A DNA stretch of 64,000 nucleotides from Pseudoscleropodium purum (GCA_963969395.1 OZ017795.1:3596001-3660000); one strand, 5' to 3'. Numbered from the stretch's first letter, positions 22,204 through 35,321 are shown. Program-made: numbers and translations. The notes: generated from the letters alone by a model not told the origin.

Positions 22204-24752
22204 ATGGCGCTTCCTCGACTGGTTTGCGTGGGAATGCTAATCTTGATGGTGGCTTCAAGGTCCGTGAGTGGGCTGGGGATGAATTGGGGGACCATTTCGG
22301 TCAACCCTCTGCCGCCTGGCTACGTGGTGAAGATGCTGCAAGCGAACGGCATCAAGAAGGTGAAGCTCTTTGACGCCGACTACGATGTGGTGAAGTCGTT
22401 GGCCGGGACGGACATTGAGGTCATGTTGGCCGCTCCGAATGACATGCTCGCCTCCCTTGCGAATGATCCCAAATCCGCGGACGCGTGGGTGAAGCAGAAT
22501 GTGACCGCCTTCAACTTCAAAGGCGGGGTGAATATCAAGTGAGTGCTTGTATTCTCCGTTCTCATTTGAAATGTCTCCTTAGTTTCTTGCTGTGGAAATG
22601 TTAGAGAATTACACTCTCCCAAGAAAATGAGGTATGTCGGGACAGTATTAGTGGGCTATATTAGCTTCGAGTATGGAGAGAGTGATGTCATGTTTGCCCT
22701 GGTTTGTGAACCGACTCAATCACTAGACAATGTGGATAGAAAGTGAATAGGTCCTGCATACAGTCATGTATACAATGTGGTGATATTGCAGTTTGAGGTG
22801 TGTGTGAGTGTGTTGGTGTTGGTGTTGGGTTCCCTCTTATTAGATTTAACGAGTAGGGTATAATGTTGGATAAACATAAAGATCAGTCGTAGGGATGTGG
22901 TCGGTCCAGTTAAGTATCGGTCAGTTTGCTTGAATTTGATGGAGATTGCATCTTTCACTGTGTAATGGTTGATCTGGTTAAGTGTTCTTGCAAATGCGAA
23001 GCAGCAGCTTATGAGATTCCTCGTGGTCTTCTACAGATGGGTGGCGGTAGGTAACGAGCCCTTTCTGACGGCCTACGAGGGGGCTTACTTGAACACAACT
23101 CTGCCAGCTCTTAGGAACATGGCCGCTGCATTAGCGAAGGCAGGTTACGCGGATACCATTAAGACGATCATCCCGTTTAATGCCGATATTCTCGATGGTG
23201 CGGCATTACCATCGGCCACCCGGTTTAAGGTTGAGTACCTGAATCAAATTCAGCCAATGTTGCAGATATTCAACAGCACGAATGCGCCGTTTAGTGTGAA
23301 TCTTTATCCCTTTATCAGCAAGTATCAAAACCCCACTTTCCCCCTTGACTTCGCATTCTTTGATGGAACCACCGCTCCTGTGATTGATGGTGCGAATACA
23401 TACACCAATGCTCTCGATGCGAGTCTTGACGCCTTAGTGGCCGCTTTGACAGCTGCGGGGTATCCCAATATGCCCATTGTACTCGGTGAAATTGGCTGGC
23501 CCACTGACGGAAACGAATATGCTACCGTTGCGTTGGCAGGCAAATACAACCAGCAGCTGATTAACCATTTGCAGAGTAACGTTGGGACTCCCCTGCGACC
23601 CGGTGTGTTCACCGAATTTTACATGTTCGGTCTTTTAGACGAGAATATCAAGAGTATTCTTCCGGGACCTTATGAGCGTCACTGGGGAATGTTTTTCTAT
23701 GACGGGGTCGCCAAATACGACCTCAACCTTGCCGGTATATAACTTTCTCTATTTATCTGAATCAGTAACTTTTCATGCTCAAGGAATTCTTTTCTGCCGC
23801 AATGGAATATCATTATGTGAATTTGTGTTGTGATCGGATCGGATATACGGTAGTCTATTGGAGATTAGTTTGATTGGTCCTGTGATAAGCTTGTGAGTAT
23901 ACAAGACTCTTTCATTTGCGTGGTCCGAAAAAGAGATCAGAGTTTTTCTTGTCAGTTCAATGGTACCTCAACTTCGGTCTTATTGTGAGACTCAGATTAT
24001 GGGAGCATGTTATTGCCTCTCAAGTCTTGAAGAATAACAATCTACCTCTCTAATGACACTCTAATTGCTCCTTTCCTGTATATTCTGAGTATCTGTCATT
24101 TTGTGCAGACATCTGATTGGACAACTTCGTTTACCAAGTTGTGAACGCGTGTGGATTGCAAATCCTCTCTAAATGCACTGTTATATGGCATTTTCAGTAG
24201 AGGGTGAAATGAATTGACTGAAATTGCTCTTCCTGTCAGTCTCGTCAGGAGCTATATGAAAGCAATTTATTGAGTAGGAACTAACGATGCGGCTCATCGG
24301 CTCATGCAGGTGGTACAAATGGTCCAATACAAGCGTTGCAGAGTGCGGCATACCCACCCTATATGAGTAATCAGTATTGTGTGCTAAACACGCTTGCTGA
24401 CAGGACGAATCTCACTCAGAACGTGGCATTCGCCTGTTCCCGAGCTGATTGTACTCCCTTGTTTCCTGGCTCGTCGTGCGCGGGCTTATCCCCTGAGCAG
24501 AATGCCTCCTACTCTTTCAACATATACTTCCAATTTCAAAACCAAGACCCAAACGCTTGTAATTTTCAAGGTCTGGCGTCGATCACCACTGAGAATCCTT
24601 CTGTGGGAAACTGCCGTTTTCCCATTGGTCTCACGAAGTATACACCATCTAAGAAGGATAGTACCTCTGGAAGTACACCGGGGGTAAGGAATTATAGTCT
24701 CGCTGTAGTTGTCACTATTTGTGCACTATTGTTAAACAGTCTTCTGTTTTAG
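22204..24752 (+). CDS. GPI-anchored glucan endo-1,3-beta-glucosidase (GH17) with X8/CBM43 domain
   Basis: Hydrolyses internal 1,3-beta-glucan (callose) linkages at the cell surface. Exons 22204-22538, 23037-23734 and 24310-24752 join in frame to 491 aa. Introns are 498 bp (GTGAGTG..CTACAG) and 575 bp (GTATAT..CATGCAG). Residues 1 to about 24 are a hydrophobic signal peptide ending near VSG, before GMNWGTISVNPLPP, the standard GH17 opening. Glu119 in KWVAVGNEPF is the expected acid/base and Glu263 in LGEIGWPTDG the nucleophile. An X8 domain follows from about residue 362, with six cysteines. A serine/threonine/glycine-rich linker and a hydrophobic C-terminal tail (LAVVVTICALLLNSLLF) indicate GPI anchoring. 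X8 starts QYCVLN where Trp-Cys is usual. Signal, catalytic core, X8 and anchor are all present, so the gene looks functional. Family assignment is firm; the biological role, for example at plasmodesmata, is inferred. Confidence 0.95.
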
Positions 24753-25693
24753 TTAGCTTGTCTCTACAGTGTAATATTGCTCGTCTCTGTATATTCGTAG
24801 GCATAGAGCTGAATTCCATTTTGTTCTTCGCCATTTCTCACTGCGAGAAGTGCACGGGTGTTTCAATGGTAGAGGGGAGGGAAGAACATGCTCATTTTCC
24901 CTAGTCGTAATTGTTGCTTCATGTCCGACCAGTAATACACAAGTAGATTTAGAAACATAGGGTTAGAGAAGGATCAGTCGACACTATGCAGGTATTTTTT
25001 TGTGTGAGGCACAACGCGATGTTGAATCTCCCAAGCATTCAAATAGGCAGGGAGACGGGTCCTGGCAATTATGCACTACTGCTCGTACATTTCCCGATGG
25101 GAATTTTTCAGAATGCATGACCAAAACCATCACCCGTAAAATGGAGCCGGTTTGTCAAATTGTTTAAATGAGAATGGAAATCTGAAAGCGATTCTGAAAA
25201 TTTGCTTGTGAGTTTTGCCCCCAGTGGTTGTGATTAATAAGAGAAATCGAGCCCGCCAATTCCTGATCCAGTTGAAGAAACAGATTTAAGCTTCTCAGAA
25301 AAAGTCGAGGTCGATAGACACCTCACTTCGCTTCAGTTATCTCCATTTAGGCTTATTAAAAGTGCAAAATCTCCTCGTAAATTTCGATAGAACCGAGTCG
25401 TGGAATAGTCGAAGAGAAGACCTGAACAGTGAGCTTCAAAGCTGCCGAACGAGCACAGAAATTTGTGTATTTATGGTGAATAATTAACTCTTTAGTGCGT
25501 GCATGTGTAAAATATTGGATCGGTTGTTTTCTAGTTGACAGTTTTGTAAGAGATTGGAAGTGTTGATGGTTGCATGTTTCCAAAATATACAATAAATTAA
25601 AAAAAGAGAGATTGTAAGTGGTGTGTTGGATAGCGGTAAAGTATTGTGTGAACTTTTTGATCTAGTAGTTTTCTTCGAATATGCATGTATTCA
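24753..25693 (+). other. 3' flank of the GH17 gene
   Basis: Less AT-rich than the repeats and without open frames of note, so the first part is probably the 3' UTR. I saw no unambiguous poly(A) signal position. It ends at the TTAA of the LINE-interrupted TTAA-A copy. Confidence 0.45.
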
Positions 25694-26029
25694 TTAACCC
25701 CTAAAGTTCCTTGACTCATGTTATCACAAAGAGCGCTCCAAAACTGCAATTCTAGTACAAGTACCAAATTTCCAGTAAATCAACATTTCGGACACATGTA
25801 TTTGTAGGAGCTTGTAGTATGCTGATTTGAGAAGATGAGGAAAAATTTTAAGAAATTTCAATTGTATGAATTGCAAGATATTAGTGTTTGAATTGACAAA
25901 CTTTTTTTTTTTTTTTTTGAAACAAATGGGGAATCCATTGTATTAAACGAACCAAATGAGACAACCAAGCAAGAAGGTTGGACATAAAGAGGTAAGAGCA
26001 CACTAAGAAATTGAAAAGATTAAGTAAAA

Positions 26030-29000
26030 CCACAGATGGATGGTCCTTGCTTTTGCCATATAATCTTTGAATCTACTCTATACACCAAAATAGGCAAGTG
26101 GAGTCAAATGCTATCACATTTAGCCCAAACGTAGGTTGCATGCTCAAGTTTACGGGAAGCATTAAGGTTAGCTTTCAATTGAGCTGTCTGACCTGAGTCA
26201 AGAAGTAAACTTCAAAGGGAGCTTTGGATAAATTGCAAGGGTCAACTGCTATGTGAAAACACCTTGTTGTTCCTAGAGGTCCAGATCAACCAGAGAGATG
26301 AGCCATGAAGCAAGGTCCAAAAAGTTTGGACATTGTGAAATCTTCTAGGTATGACTGTGCTAAAGATGCATTGAATAAAGTCAAAATGGGAAAAGGAAGT
26401 AGCCATGGGTGACTCATCTAGGAGGTGGCTTAGAGTTGATTGAGCGTAGTCCCAAATTTCCTAGGCTCGAGGATAGAAAAAGAATCTATGGGTTGGAGTT
26501 TCTTCACATCCTAAGGAGTAGTAGTTATAGTTGGTGTCAGTATCTGAAGTAATCCGTGCTCTCCAAGAATGAACTGTGACTACATTGTGCCAAACCGACC
26601 ACATGAAAGTTGCATCTTTTGGGGAACGTTGTTTATGCCAAATATCATACCAATTGGGGAAAAAGTTATCATAGAGTTGGTCTGGCCACTTCGCTTAGAT
26701 AGGTTGTTTGAGTTTTCGATGTTTGGTAAGCAAATTCCGCCCAATAGTTGAAGTATGGCCACACAATTGATTGCTATCATTTCAACACCATTGAGCTAAA
26801 TCAAGGTCCAAATTGCAAACTATGCTTGAATAGCTTAAGGTTGAGGAGAGACTATGATCTTTTTTAACATTGAGAATTCTAATCCTTTGTACAAATCTAG
26901 TAAGTCTATCAACCTTGGAGGATTGAGGAAGAATGATCAAGTGATGAGATGACTAACCAATTGTTGCACGGGTGAGAGAACCTAGTAGAGCCAAATTTTG
27001 AGGGTGTGGAGCTAAGAGGCTGGGATCATTGACCGGATTGACCCATGAAATTTATGGGATTGGGTCTTCAAGCCCTAAAAAAGGCCCATCCATTCACCAA
27101 CAAGAGCCAAATCAGCGTGGTTAACGAGCATGTGCATCCATTCTGGAGGAATCTTAGAGATGAGATTAAGAATGTTGGCACAGTCTAACTCCATCAAAGA
27201 AAATTGGGAGGAGATATCATGCCAAGGTTTAAATGTTTTGGTAAGAGGGTTCCATAAATCTCCAATGGTGTGTAAGCCATGTTGAGCCAAATCCCTCACT
27301 CTATCCACTAGAAAATTAAAGTTAGCACCTATAAAGTCTAAGGTCCACCATAAGCTTGTAGAAAGGACTTCATTTGAGTTTTTTGGAGAGATGGGCTCAA
27401 TATGTCGAACTATTTGCCTCTAGGTGCTAGTAATTCTATTCTAAATGCGAGAACCTCATGTAATAGATGGGTTATGTACCATAAGCTAGGCTTGAGAGGG
27501 AAACCAAAATTTTTGTTTCACATGAAGTTTCATCCTAAGGATTCTATAGCGGAGCAAAATTTTGAGATTAGAGATCCCAGGTTCTATAGCAAAGAGAATC
27601 CACTTGGCCAAAAGAGTCGTCAATGATACCTTAGGCTCAAGTAGTTTAAAACCACTAGCTTCTTTGGGTAGGCAACAATTATCCCATGCCACCCTAGCCC
27701 GAGTCAAATGTGCCGTACTACTCCAAAGGAAATTCCTAAGAAAACTCCTAATATCTCTAATAGCTTGTAGGGAGCTGTTCTAGATAGCAATAAAATAGTA
27801 GAGGGTCGATAGAAGGACTGCATTGACCATCGTGGCACGGCCTACTAGTGAGAGACATTGGAAAGACCAATAGGACAACTTTTTGGTGATTTTTCCCTTC
27901 AAGAAACCATCAACATCAGCGGTGTCTACCGTGATGCCAAACGGTGCCTCCAATAACTTAGAGAGTCGGGGGGGCCATGTGAGGCCAAATGCATCTATCC
28001 AAGTAGGTATAGGATTCTTGGAGAACCAATAGGCAATACTCAATTAATGATTAGTCCTGTGCCTGAGCCAAATTGGTTGAGAAGGCTTATAGTATTGGGT
28101 AAATCTACCTCTTGTCCTCTAATAGATAAACTAGTGTCATTGGCATATTGGGACACGAATTGTTGGGCATTACTCTTCAGGAGTTGAATGCCATGAATAA
28201 GCTTTGCCTCTTGAGCTGAAGAAACAACCATGTTGAGGGCTCCTCCTATAAGGAGAAAAAGGTAAGGGGCTAGTGGGCAACTTTGTCTAACTCCTTTTTG
28301 GATAGAAGAGGAGGAGGTTGTTTTACCATTGAAAAGAACTGAGGCGGTTGCATCTTATAACAATTACTTAACCATGTATACAAAGGAGTCTGGGATGCCC
28401 AGTTTGCACATCACTTGGTAAAGAAAATCCAAAGATACCACGTCATATGCTTTAATGAAGTCTAGTTTTAAGAAAATGAGATTTTGACTGGAATCTTTAG
28501 CCCATTGAATAGTTTCGTACTGTAACAATATATGCCCTAAAATATGTCTAGAAGGGAGGAAAGCTGACTGCTTAGGGCTAATAATCTTTGAAAGAAAATG
28601 TTGCAACTGGATCTAAAGGGCTTTGGCAACAATCTTGTATGAGACGTTTAATAGAGTAATAGGTCGCCAGTTGGAGAGATTGCCCCTATCACCAACTTTA
28701 AAGAGAAGTGCTATAATCCCAGAAGTTACACTTGCTGGAAAATTGCCATGGGATTCAAATTGTTGCACTATTTTCGTAAAATTGCCTTCAATTAGGTCCT
28801 AGAAACAACAATAAAATTCCATTGTAATGCCATCAGGGCCCAGGCTTCGGCCTTTTGCCATTTGAAGTAACACCTAATATAATTCGTCCTGTGACAAAGA
28901 TCTCTCAAGGTCCTGGGCCATGAGATGCATGAATTTGTGATATACAAACGAAAGGATGAATTCTCTATTTGAGAGTATAGTCTGAGTTAGAGTTTCTTTA

Positions 29001-30280
29001 GCATAGAGGTGAGAGTAGAATGTGGTACATATAGATTCAAGATCAATGTTGTCATGGCAAAGGGTACTTTGGTTGTTTCTAAGTTCTGTAATAGACGACG
29101 TATTGGATTGTTCACGAACTACATTAAAAAATTCCAACAAGATGCAATCACCAAATAACTTCTATCGAGTCCTTGACTTGATTTTTTGACCTTCCATTTT
29201 TCTTGACTCAAAATTTGCTAGTGAGGAGTGTAAAGTGTTTACCTCACTTTGAAGTTTTGCCAAAGTTGGGTTGATCTGCAGTAAAGTGGTATTAGTCTCC
29301 AGTGTAGAGCATATCGCTACTTCAACTTCCTAATATTGCTTAGCCCGTTCAATGCAAAAATGTCAATAAAACCGAGTAACACGTCTCAATTTTGAGAAGA
29401 AAGAAGCTTGCGGTGGAGATGAAGACCATATGGCTCGAATGTTTGAGTCAACAATGTCATGATGTTGTGAAGTGTGAAGTCATAATCCAATGACTAGGTC
29501 GAGAAGGGGGGGTTTGGCCAACTCAAGCTTCAGCAATATTTGGCTATGGTCAGACCGTGAGTGATTGCCCCAAATGCAATACTCAAAGATTTGTCGATTG
29601 GAAGGAATAGAATCGGATAAGATATAACAGCGATATAAGCGAGCCATAATTCGGTCATCAACACTTCGGTCATTATTCCAAGAGTATGCTAGACTAGGTG
29701 TTGTGAGAGGATATTCTTCAACTTGGAGGATATCTTTCAATCCATTAAATAGGAGTCTCTCATCGGCCAATAAGAAACTCCCATTAGTATTCATTTTATC
29801 CCTATGACATTCTACTATATTGAAGTTCCCAAGCAAAATCCATTGACAAGTAGATGGAAATTCTCTAGTCATGGTTTCCCAGAGAATTTTCCTTGGCTGA
29901 GGGACATGAGAGGCATATATATTAACAAACCTTAAGTCGCCACTAGGAATCCTAGGTAGAATGAACCAATGTATGTGACCACCAAAAAGTGAACTTGAAG
30001 AGGAAATAAGTTTAGCCCACCTTAGAGAAATAAAAGATGCCACTCCTCCCTTGCCAGCTTGATTACCATCGAGGGTGTAGCTTGGAATAGCTTTAGTAAT
30101 AAATGAAGTGGCATATCTCCATAACTGTTTACTTAAAGTATTTGCACCAACACTTTTCAGCTTGTGTTCTTATAAGAACAACATGTCAACAAGGTTACAC
30201 TGTAGATACTGTTGCAAGTTTTCCACTACAGAGGGGTCATTGAGCCCTTGAACATTTTGGGAGATAATTTTAATAATCAT
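26030..30280 (-). pseudogene. LINE ORF2 pseudogene (endonuclease, reverse transcriptase)
   Basis: Opens MIIKIISQNVQGLND, the usual start of the apurinic-type endonuclease domain. An early TAA stop falls in the LFL*EHKLK block. The endonuclease continues 30043-29480 with ILLGNFN (GDFN in active copies) and NHSRSDHSQILL. The reverse transcriptase begins around 28606 (ISPKQSAFLPSRHILGHILL, FLKLDFIKAYD) and includes QYANDTSLSI at 28151-28122, where YADD is expected. Its C-terminal part is LSLVGRATMVNAVLLSTLYYF. The region after that has ARVAWDNCCLPKEASGFKLL and, toward the end, FHNVQTFWTLLHGSSLWLIWTSRN, typical of plant LINEs. Several stops and shifts plus both Asp-to-Asn changes make it inactive. 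Confidence 0.92.
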
Positions 30281-30289
30281 AAATGATAT

Positions 30290-32372
30290 GGGTCGAGGGT
30301 ATACCAAGCACCCTCTATGCGATCTTGATTTGGAAGTGAGCTATATTCCCATGAAATCTCGATTGGGCTCATTAGCTACGTTAGGGGTGGATGCCAAATG
30401 GAGACGGGGTCACCATTTCTTGACCTGGTGGAAGCTTGGATGTCTCGAATTGATCTTTTGGCATGGGCATTCTATTCGGGAGATGAGTCACTTGATCTCC
30501 ATTGTAGGAGTAAGCTGGATATTTACTGAAATACGCGTAATGTAAAAGAGGTGCCTAAATCGGGAGGTAGAGATGACGGTTGGGATGCTTCCCTAGCTAG
30601 TGGAAGGCTTAACGGGGCATCGATGAACTCATCCCGATCGAGTTGGGATTCATGTAGATTAGGGAATTCAGTGGGATGAGACGATATTGCATGACTATCG
30701 AGGTTAGTATGGGTAAGATATGAGGAGGGTTAGATTGAATTTGACTAGATGATATAAGGGTTGCAGGGCTAGGATTCTTTCTACTAGTTTCCAAAACTAG
30801 ATAGTTGGGTTATTCAAAACAAGGGATGTATTGTATCTAGATGGAGAGAAGGTAGATTGTAGATCAGTGACATGATCGGGATTAGATAGAGGAAGAGAGT
30901 TGACATTGATTTTAGGATCAATTAGAAGCACGGTATGAGAGGAATGGGGAGTGGTGTTGGTAGGTGGGTTATCTAAGTTGGTAGGTTGATGGACCTATGA
31001 TGGTGCATCAAGGACGAGGGCACTACTAAGAATGATTTCGGAGAGGTAGCTAGATAGGTTTGTGATGACTCAAGAGGGGAGGAGGGGGAAGGAGATGTGT
31101 AACTGAATCGCTAGTATTAGGAAGGTTGAGTTGGGGAAAGTTTAACTTGAGATGGAGGTGCAGAAGAAGGATAGAACTGAACTATTGGGCATGGAAGAGA
31201 GAGAACGGGGAGGTTGAGGGGAGCTTTAGTGGAGATTGGGAGATGATTAGATGGGGTCTCCAAATCAGAAGGGGCCTACAAATCTTTGCGACATTCAAAT
31301 GAAACACGCCACGCCCAGTAATGGCTTGAACTTGTAGATGGTGCATTGCTTTTCGATATGAGTCCATGTTGTCAATGGTAGATTGGGATAAATCCTTCAG
31401 CATTTGAGATTGGAGAAGGGGCTGAGACTAAGGCTGTTGATTAGAACTATGCCTATTATAACTAGGGTTGCGGGACTTTGTCTCTTGAGCTCAGGATTGT
31501 TGTCTGTTTCTAGGGTGTTGTGGAATCGAGCTTGTAGATGAGTATATTATTAGATGGGTATGGTTGTAAATACCATGATGAGAACCAGATCTACATGTTG
31601 AGTCGATATGGGTGCACTTCGAGGAAGGGTGGCATGGGGTACGGCAAGAACTGTAATTTAGATGAGGGTCTTCAAATACAATTTGAATCTTGGCCAGTCC
31701 TCCGTGGCCATTGTCGATATGGATTTTGTTCATCCATCTAGATGATATGTCGAGTGCAACATAATAATGATGATGATCCATTGTCGGGTTCAAGATATCC
31801 GTTACAAGTATGTGGCCAAGAGACATTGCAATAGTTGTAGAGAACGGAATGTTTTCTAAAGGGAGGTTTTCTAAAGACAACCAAAACGGTTGACCAAGCC
31901 CGATGGGATGTTTAGGTTTGAAGGTTAGAAACCAATTTTGATAGGTGGCTTCACTGCCCAAAAACTTGTATAGCTTCAAATTGATTGTTTTGTTGACTGC
32001 CTCGGGGCTATCCACCTTGACAAATCAAATACCTTTCCCTGTGAGCTTATGGATAATGACATGATGTGGAGAGAGTAAACTCTCTAGGTCTCTTAGCCAT
32101 AGATGGGAGCTAGTAGGGTCAAGGTATCCGCCCTTGAAGCTTGCAATCAAGATATGTTGATGCAAATATTTAACTTCTTATTGTAAAGGAGAGGGATCTA
32201 TGGCAGAGTGAAAAAGTACCTTATGGTCACAAATAAGGAAGCTTGACTAGTTCTGCATGAAGCTTGCGGGAAGAACTTCATCGATGCTGGCAGAGAATGG
32301 GTTGAGACGTTGAGCAATAGTAGGTAGCGAGATTCCATCTCCGTTCGGGTTTTGCCTTCTTGTACCTTCCAT
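30290..32372 (-). pseudogene. LINE ORF1 pseudogene (nucleic-acid-binding protein)
   Basis: Probable start MEGTRRQNPNGDGISLPTIAQ at 32372, followed by a stop in the FMQN*SSF stretch. The best open stretch is 32015-31491, with FLGSEATYQNWFLTFKPKHP, PFWLSLENLPLE and KIQIVFEDPHLNYSSC, resembling the DUF4283-type N-terminal region of plant LINE ORF1 followed by a degenerate cysteine cluster. The rest, down to about 30290, is serine/proline-rich with many stops. Non-functional. Confidence 0.75.
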
Positions 32373-33822
32373 ATTCCGCTCGGAGGAGGGTAGATCTGGA
32401 CACAGTCACATTAGATCCCGCTTAGAGGAGAGTAGATTTGGGCCCTACTACATCAAATCTAGAGATCTGAATTTGTAATCACTAGGATACGAGGTGCGGA
32501 CTTGATGTGGTGGTTGGGGACATCAACTACCTCCCGAATGCGCAGGTACGGAGCTGTTCAAGTGACCAAGAAGACCCTATTGGAACCTGTCGTGCTGATG
32601 ATGCATTTCCAAGAATTGGTCACCTGAGTAGCTTCCACTGTTGCGAACTGCATCTCTATACGACCCCATCTTAGGGTTACACTTAAACAAGGATAAACTA
32701 GATTAGCGAGACAAAAAGCAAAACAGGGTTTGAGAACGAGATTAATAGCGATATTGGAAAGATTGAGTGGCCAATCTCGAATCTAGAACCACCAACTGCA
32801 CGCCTAGGGTGTGTACAATCTAACTCAGTAAGCAACTCATACTTGGAGACATTGATGTTCTTGCTTCAGAAAAAGATTTGCGCGTTGCGACTACAAGGCC
32901 AAGTGCGCGATCCGCATTGTATCTCCAAACACCATGAATTCCACACTTTTCATTCCCAAACTCTTTTGGCCTTGCAAAAAAATGGGCAATTGCACTTCAC
33001 GTGGTCACATTTGTATGAAAAAATGTCTACGTTGTTGGTGCATCTTTGGATTCATTCTTTAACGCAAGTTGGCTATATGGTTGAAAATTTTTAGATTATT
33101 TGGAATTTGGAATTGTACAACATATTGGAAAAAAAATGGTAAATAAAAAGAAGTACAAAATGATTCAGTATACTAAATAGTTAAGAATTTAGTTATGGAA
33201 TTAAAAAATGCCAATTCCAATATTCATAATGTTGTAATAAAAAATTTACATCCTCTAATTTTTTTTTTTCTAAAAAATTTAAAAATTGAGTTCAAGAAGA
33301 ACTGTAAAGTTTATTTTAGCGTAGAAAATCTATAATTGCTTGCAAACTAAAATTCCTCATAATTTTCATCTCATTAATCAAAATGAAATGATTTGAAGCT
33401 TTCTACATATATATAAATCCAAGAAACCAATTTCAAGTTGTTGTTTTTTATGAAAAAAGTGATTTTTTCTTAGTTGCTTAGACAGCTCGATTTTGCAAAA
33501 AACCTACAAATTATACAAATAATAACTTTTAAACTATGTAGTGAAAAGTTATAAAAATTGTTGAGCCTTAAAGCTACTCTTTTGGCACATGTTTTGTGAA
33601 AATTGCAAAGAAAAAAAAATTTCATTCTTAGTTGTCCAAAATAACTATGTTGCCAAAAAAACATAGTTTGGTCCTTTAGGAATTAAGATATAGCAACATA
33701 TATTTGTAATAGGAATAATATTAGTACCTCTTGAATGGTTTTGTAATATCTATTTTTATATAGAGCTTTTAAGTGCGGTTTAGTACACCAAAGTAGAATA
33801 TGCATCTACATGTCTAGTTGAT

Positions 33823-34572
33823 TTAACCCCTAAATGCCCAAATTGTGTTTTTTGGCAACATAGCGATTTTAGGTAGTTCACTACAAATGGAATTTTTATT
33901 TTATTTTGCCAAAATTTTCACACAACATGTGCTCAAAGAATAGCTTTAAGTTTCACCCATCTTCATAAATTTTAACTACATGGTTAAAAAGTTATTGCAT
34001 AATATGTGATTTTCATTGTATGTTGGATAGCTAGGTAGCTCAAAAACCTTTTTTTCAAATCACTTTTAAAAAAGATAAATTTAAATGATTTTTTTGATTT
34101 AAATATATGTGTAAAGCTTTGAATCATTCCATTTTGATTAATGAGATGAAAGTTACAAGGAATTTTAGTTTGTAGATAAGTAGTTATGGTTTTCAAAGAC
34201 TCTATACCTACTTGCAAACTAAAACTCCTCATAACTTTTATCTCATAAATCAAAATGGAATGATTCAAAGCTTTCCATATATACATAAATCTAATGAATC
34301 AATTTCAATGTGTTTTTTTTTTTATTAAAAAGTGATTTGAAAAAAAGGTTTTTGGGCTACCCAGTTGCTTGGAAGGCAATTAAAATCACATATCATGCAA
34401 TAACTTTATAACCGTGTAGTCAAACGTTATGAAAATTGTTGGGCCTTAAAGCTACTCCTCAAGCACATGTTGAGTAAATTTTTGGAAAAATAAAATAAAA
34501 ATTCCATTTGTTGTGAGTTGTTCAAAATTGTTGTGTTGCCAACAAAATGCAATTTTGATATGTAGGGGTTAA
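33823..34572. mobile_element. TTAA-A fold-back element (long palindrome), copy 7
   Basis: 750 bp between TTAA at 33823-33826 and 34569-34572. Both ends are the family left end (CCCCTAAATGCCCAAATTGTG and, inverted, CCCCTACATATCAAAATTG), and the whole element is an inverted repeat. Arms of about 350 bp meet near 34195. They share TGGAATTTTTATTTTATTTT, CAACATGTGCT, AAGTTATTGCAT.ATATGTGATTTT and GCTTTGAATCATTCCATTTTGATT, at roughly 80 percent identity by eye. Non-coding; a transcript would fold into a long hairpin. Confidence 0.92.
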
Positions 34573-35271
34573 GTTATATCATTTTAAGGTCTTGGCATTA
34601 ACACAATTTTAGAATATATTGTTGCTATTTTAGGTGAAAATGATTACCTTTATGGATTTGGAAGGACCAATAGCACTAACGAGCTTTCAAAATTATCACT
34701 TCAAATATTCACAACTATTTCATACTTTGGCAAAAAAATAATCAAGTTTCATTTCCTATTACATAAATTTGTTTTGTACAATATTTCTCCACATGAGATT
34801 TTTTTTTTTTTGATTCTACACTATGATAAACTCTTCAATCATTGTTTAGTCATGCCAAGAGGTTCATCCCCCATAGACCCCAATTTCATGATTTTAAAAC
34901 GGCCATTCTATTGATCATTTGTAAGAGATGTAATTCAAAGAGGTTATACATCGCCAGGATCAAGAGAGAACATTACTTTGTGTTGATTCAAAAATACATA
35001 AAACTGAACAGGAAATTCCCATTTGAGTCACTCAAAATGCAAGTAAAAAGCTTGAGGTTCACTAATTTTTAACCCATTGGTCCTTCACGGTTTCAGCTCA
35101 ATAATCCACAAACTTCAAAGCCTTTACTAAGACAGATTTACACAGATTGAATACATTGTGTTCAACAGGATGCTGAACATCAAGGATTGAAGGGCCTTGC
35201 TGTTCCAGGCCTTCGGAATACATCAGTCTAAATCATACAGTTTACAGTTTACAAGAAGCTGCTATCCACAA
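34573..35271. other. Intergenic DNA downstream of the ABCG gene
   Basis: AT-rich to about 35060, then somewhat GC-richer, probably 3' UTR or terminator-proximal sequence of the leftward ABCG gene. No gene was recognised. Confidence 0.5.
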
Positions 35272-35294
35272 AATCCACACGAGCTGTGTGGATT
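35272..35294. other. Perfect 9-bp-stem inverted repeat with GAGCT loop
   Basis: AATCCACAC and GTGTGGATT flank the pentamer GAGCT. The same loop and the adjoining CAC/GTG pairs recur in each unit of the neighbouring 52-bp array, but here with a different outer stem that still pairs. Confidence 0.85.
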
Positions 35295-35321
35295 AATCTC
35301 CAAAACTACCTCATAAGAAAT

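Larger units (their letters stand above)
25908..32956 (-). mobile_element. Plant L1-clade LINE, near full length, degenerate
   Basis: About 7.05 kb, transcribed leftward. The poly(A) tail appears as a T run at 25902-25918. The flanking near-identical 11-mers CAAACTTTTTT (25897-25907) and CAAACTCTTTT (32957-32967) are a plausible target duplication, partly confounded by the T run. From the 5' side it carries ORF1 (start 32372) and ORF2 (start 30280), each with several stops. ORF1 ends close to the ORF2 start. The 3' end near the tail reads TTTAATACAATGGATTCCCC on the minus strand. It sits inside a TTAA-A element, so it is younger than that copy. Confidence 0.93.
25694..33686 (-). mobile_element. 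TTAA-A element, copy 6, split by a LINE
   Basis: Left part 25694-25907 begins TTAA-CCCCTAAAG and matches copy 2 up to TTGCAAGATATTAGTGTTTG. The right part resumes at about 32968 with GGCCTTGCAAAAAAATGGGC and ends CCTTTAGGAA-TTAA at 33683-33686. Joined, the two halves give about 0.95 kb in the order of the other reverse copies. Everything between is the LINE. Confidence 0.9.
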
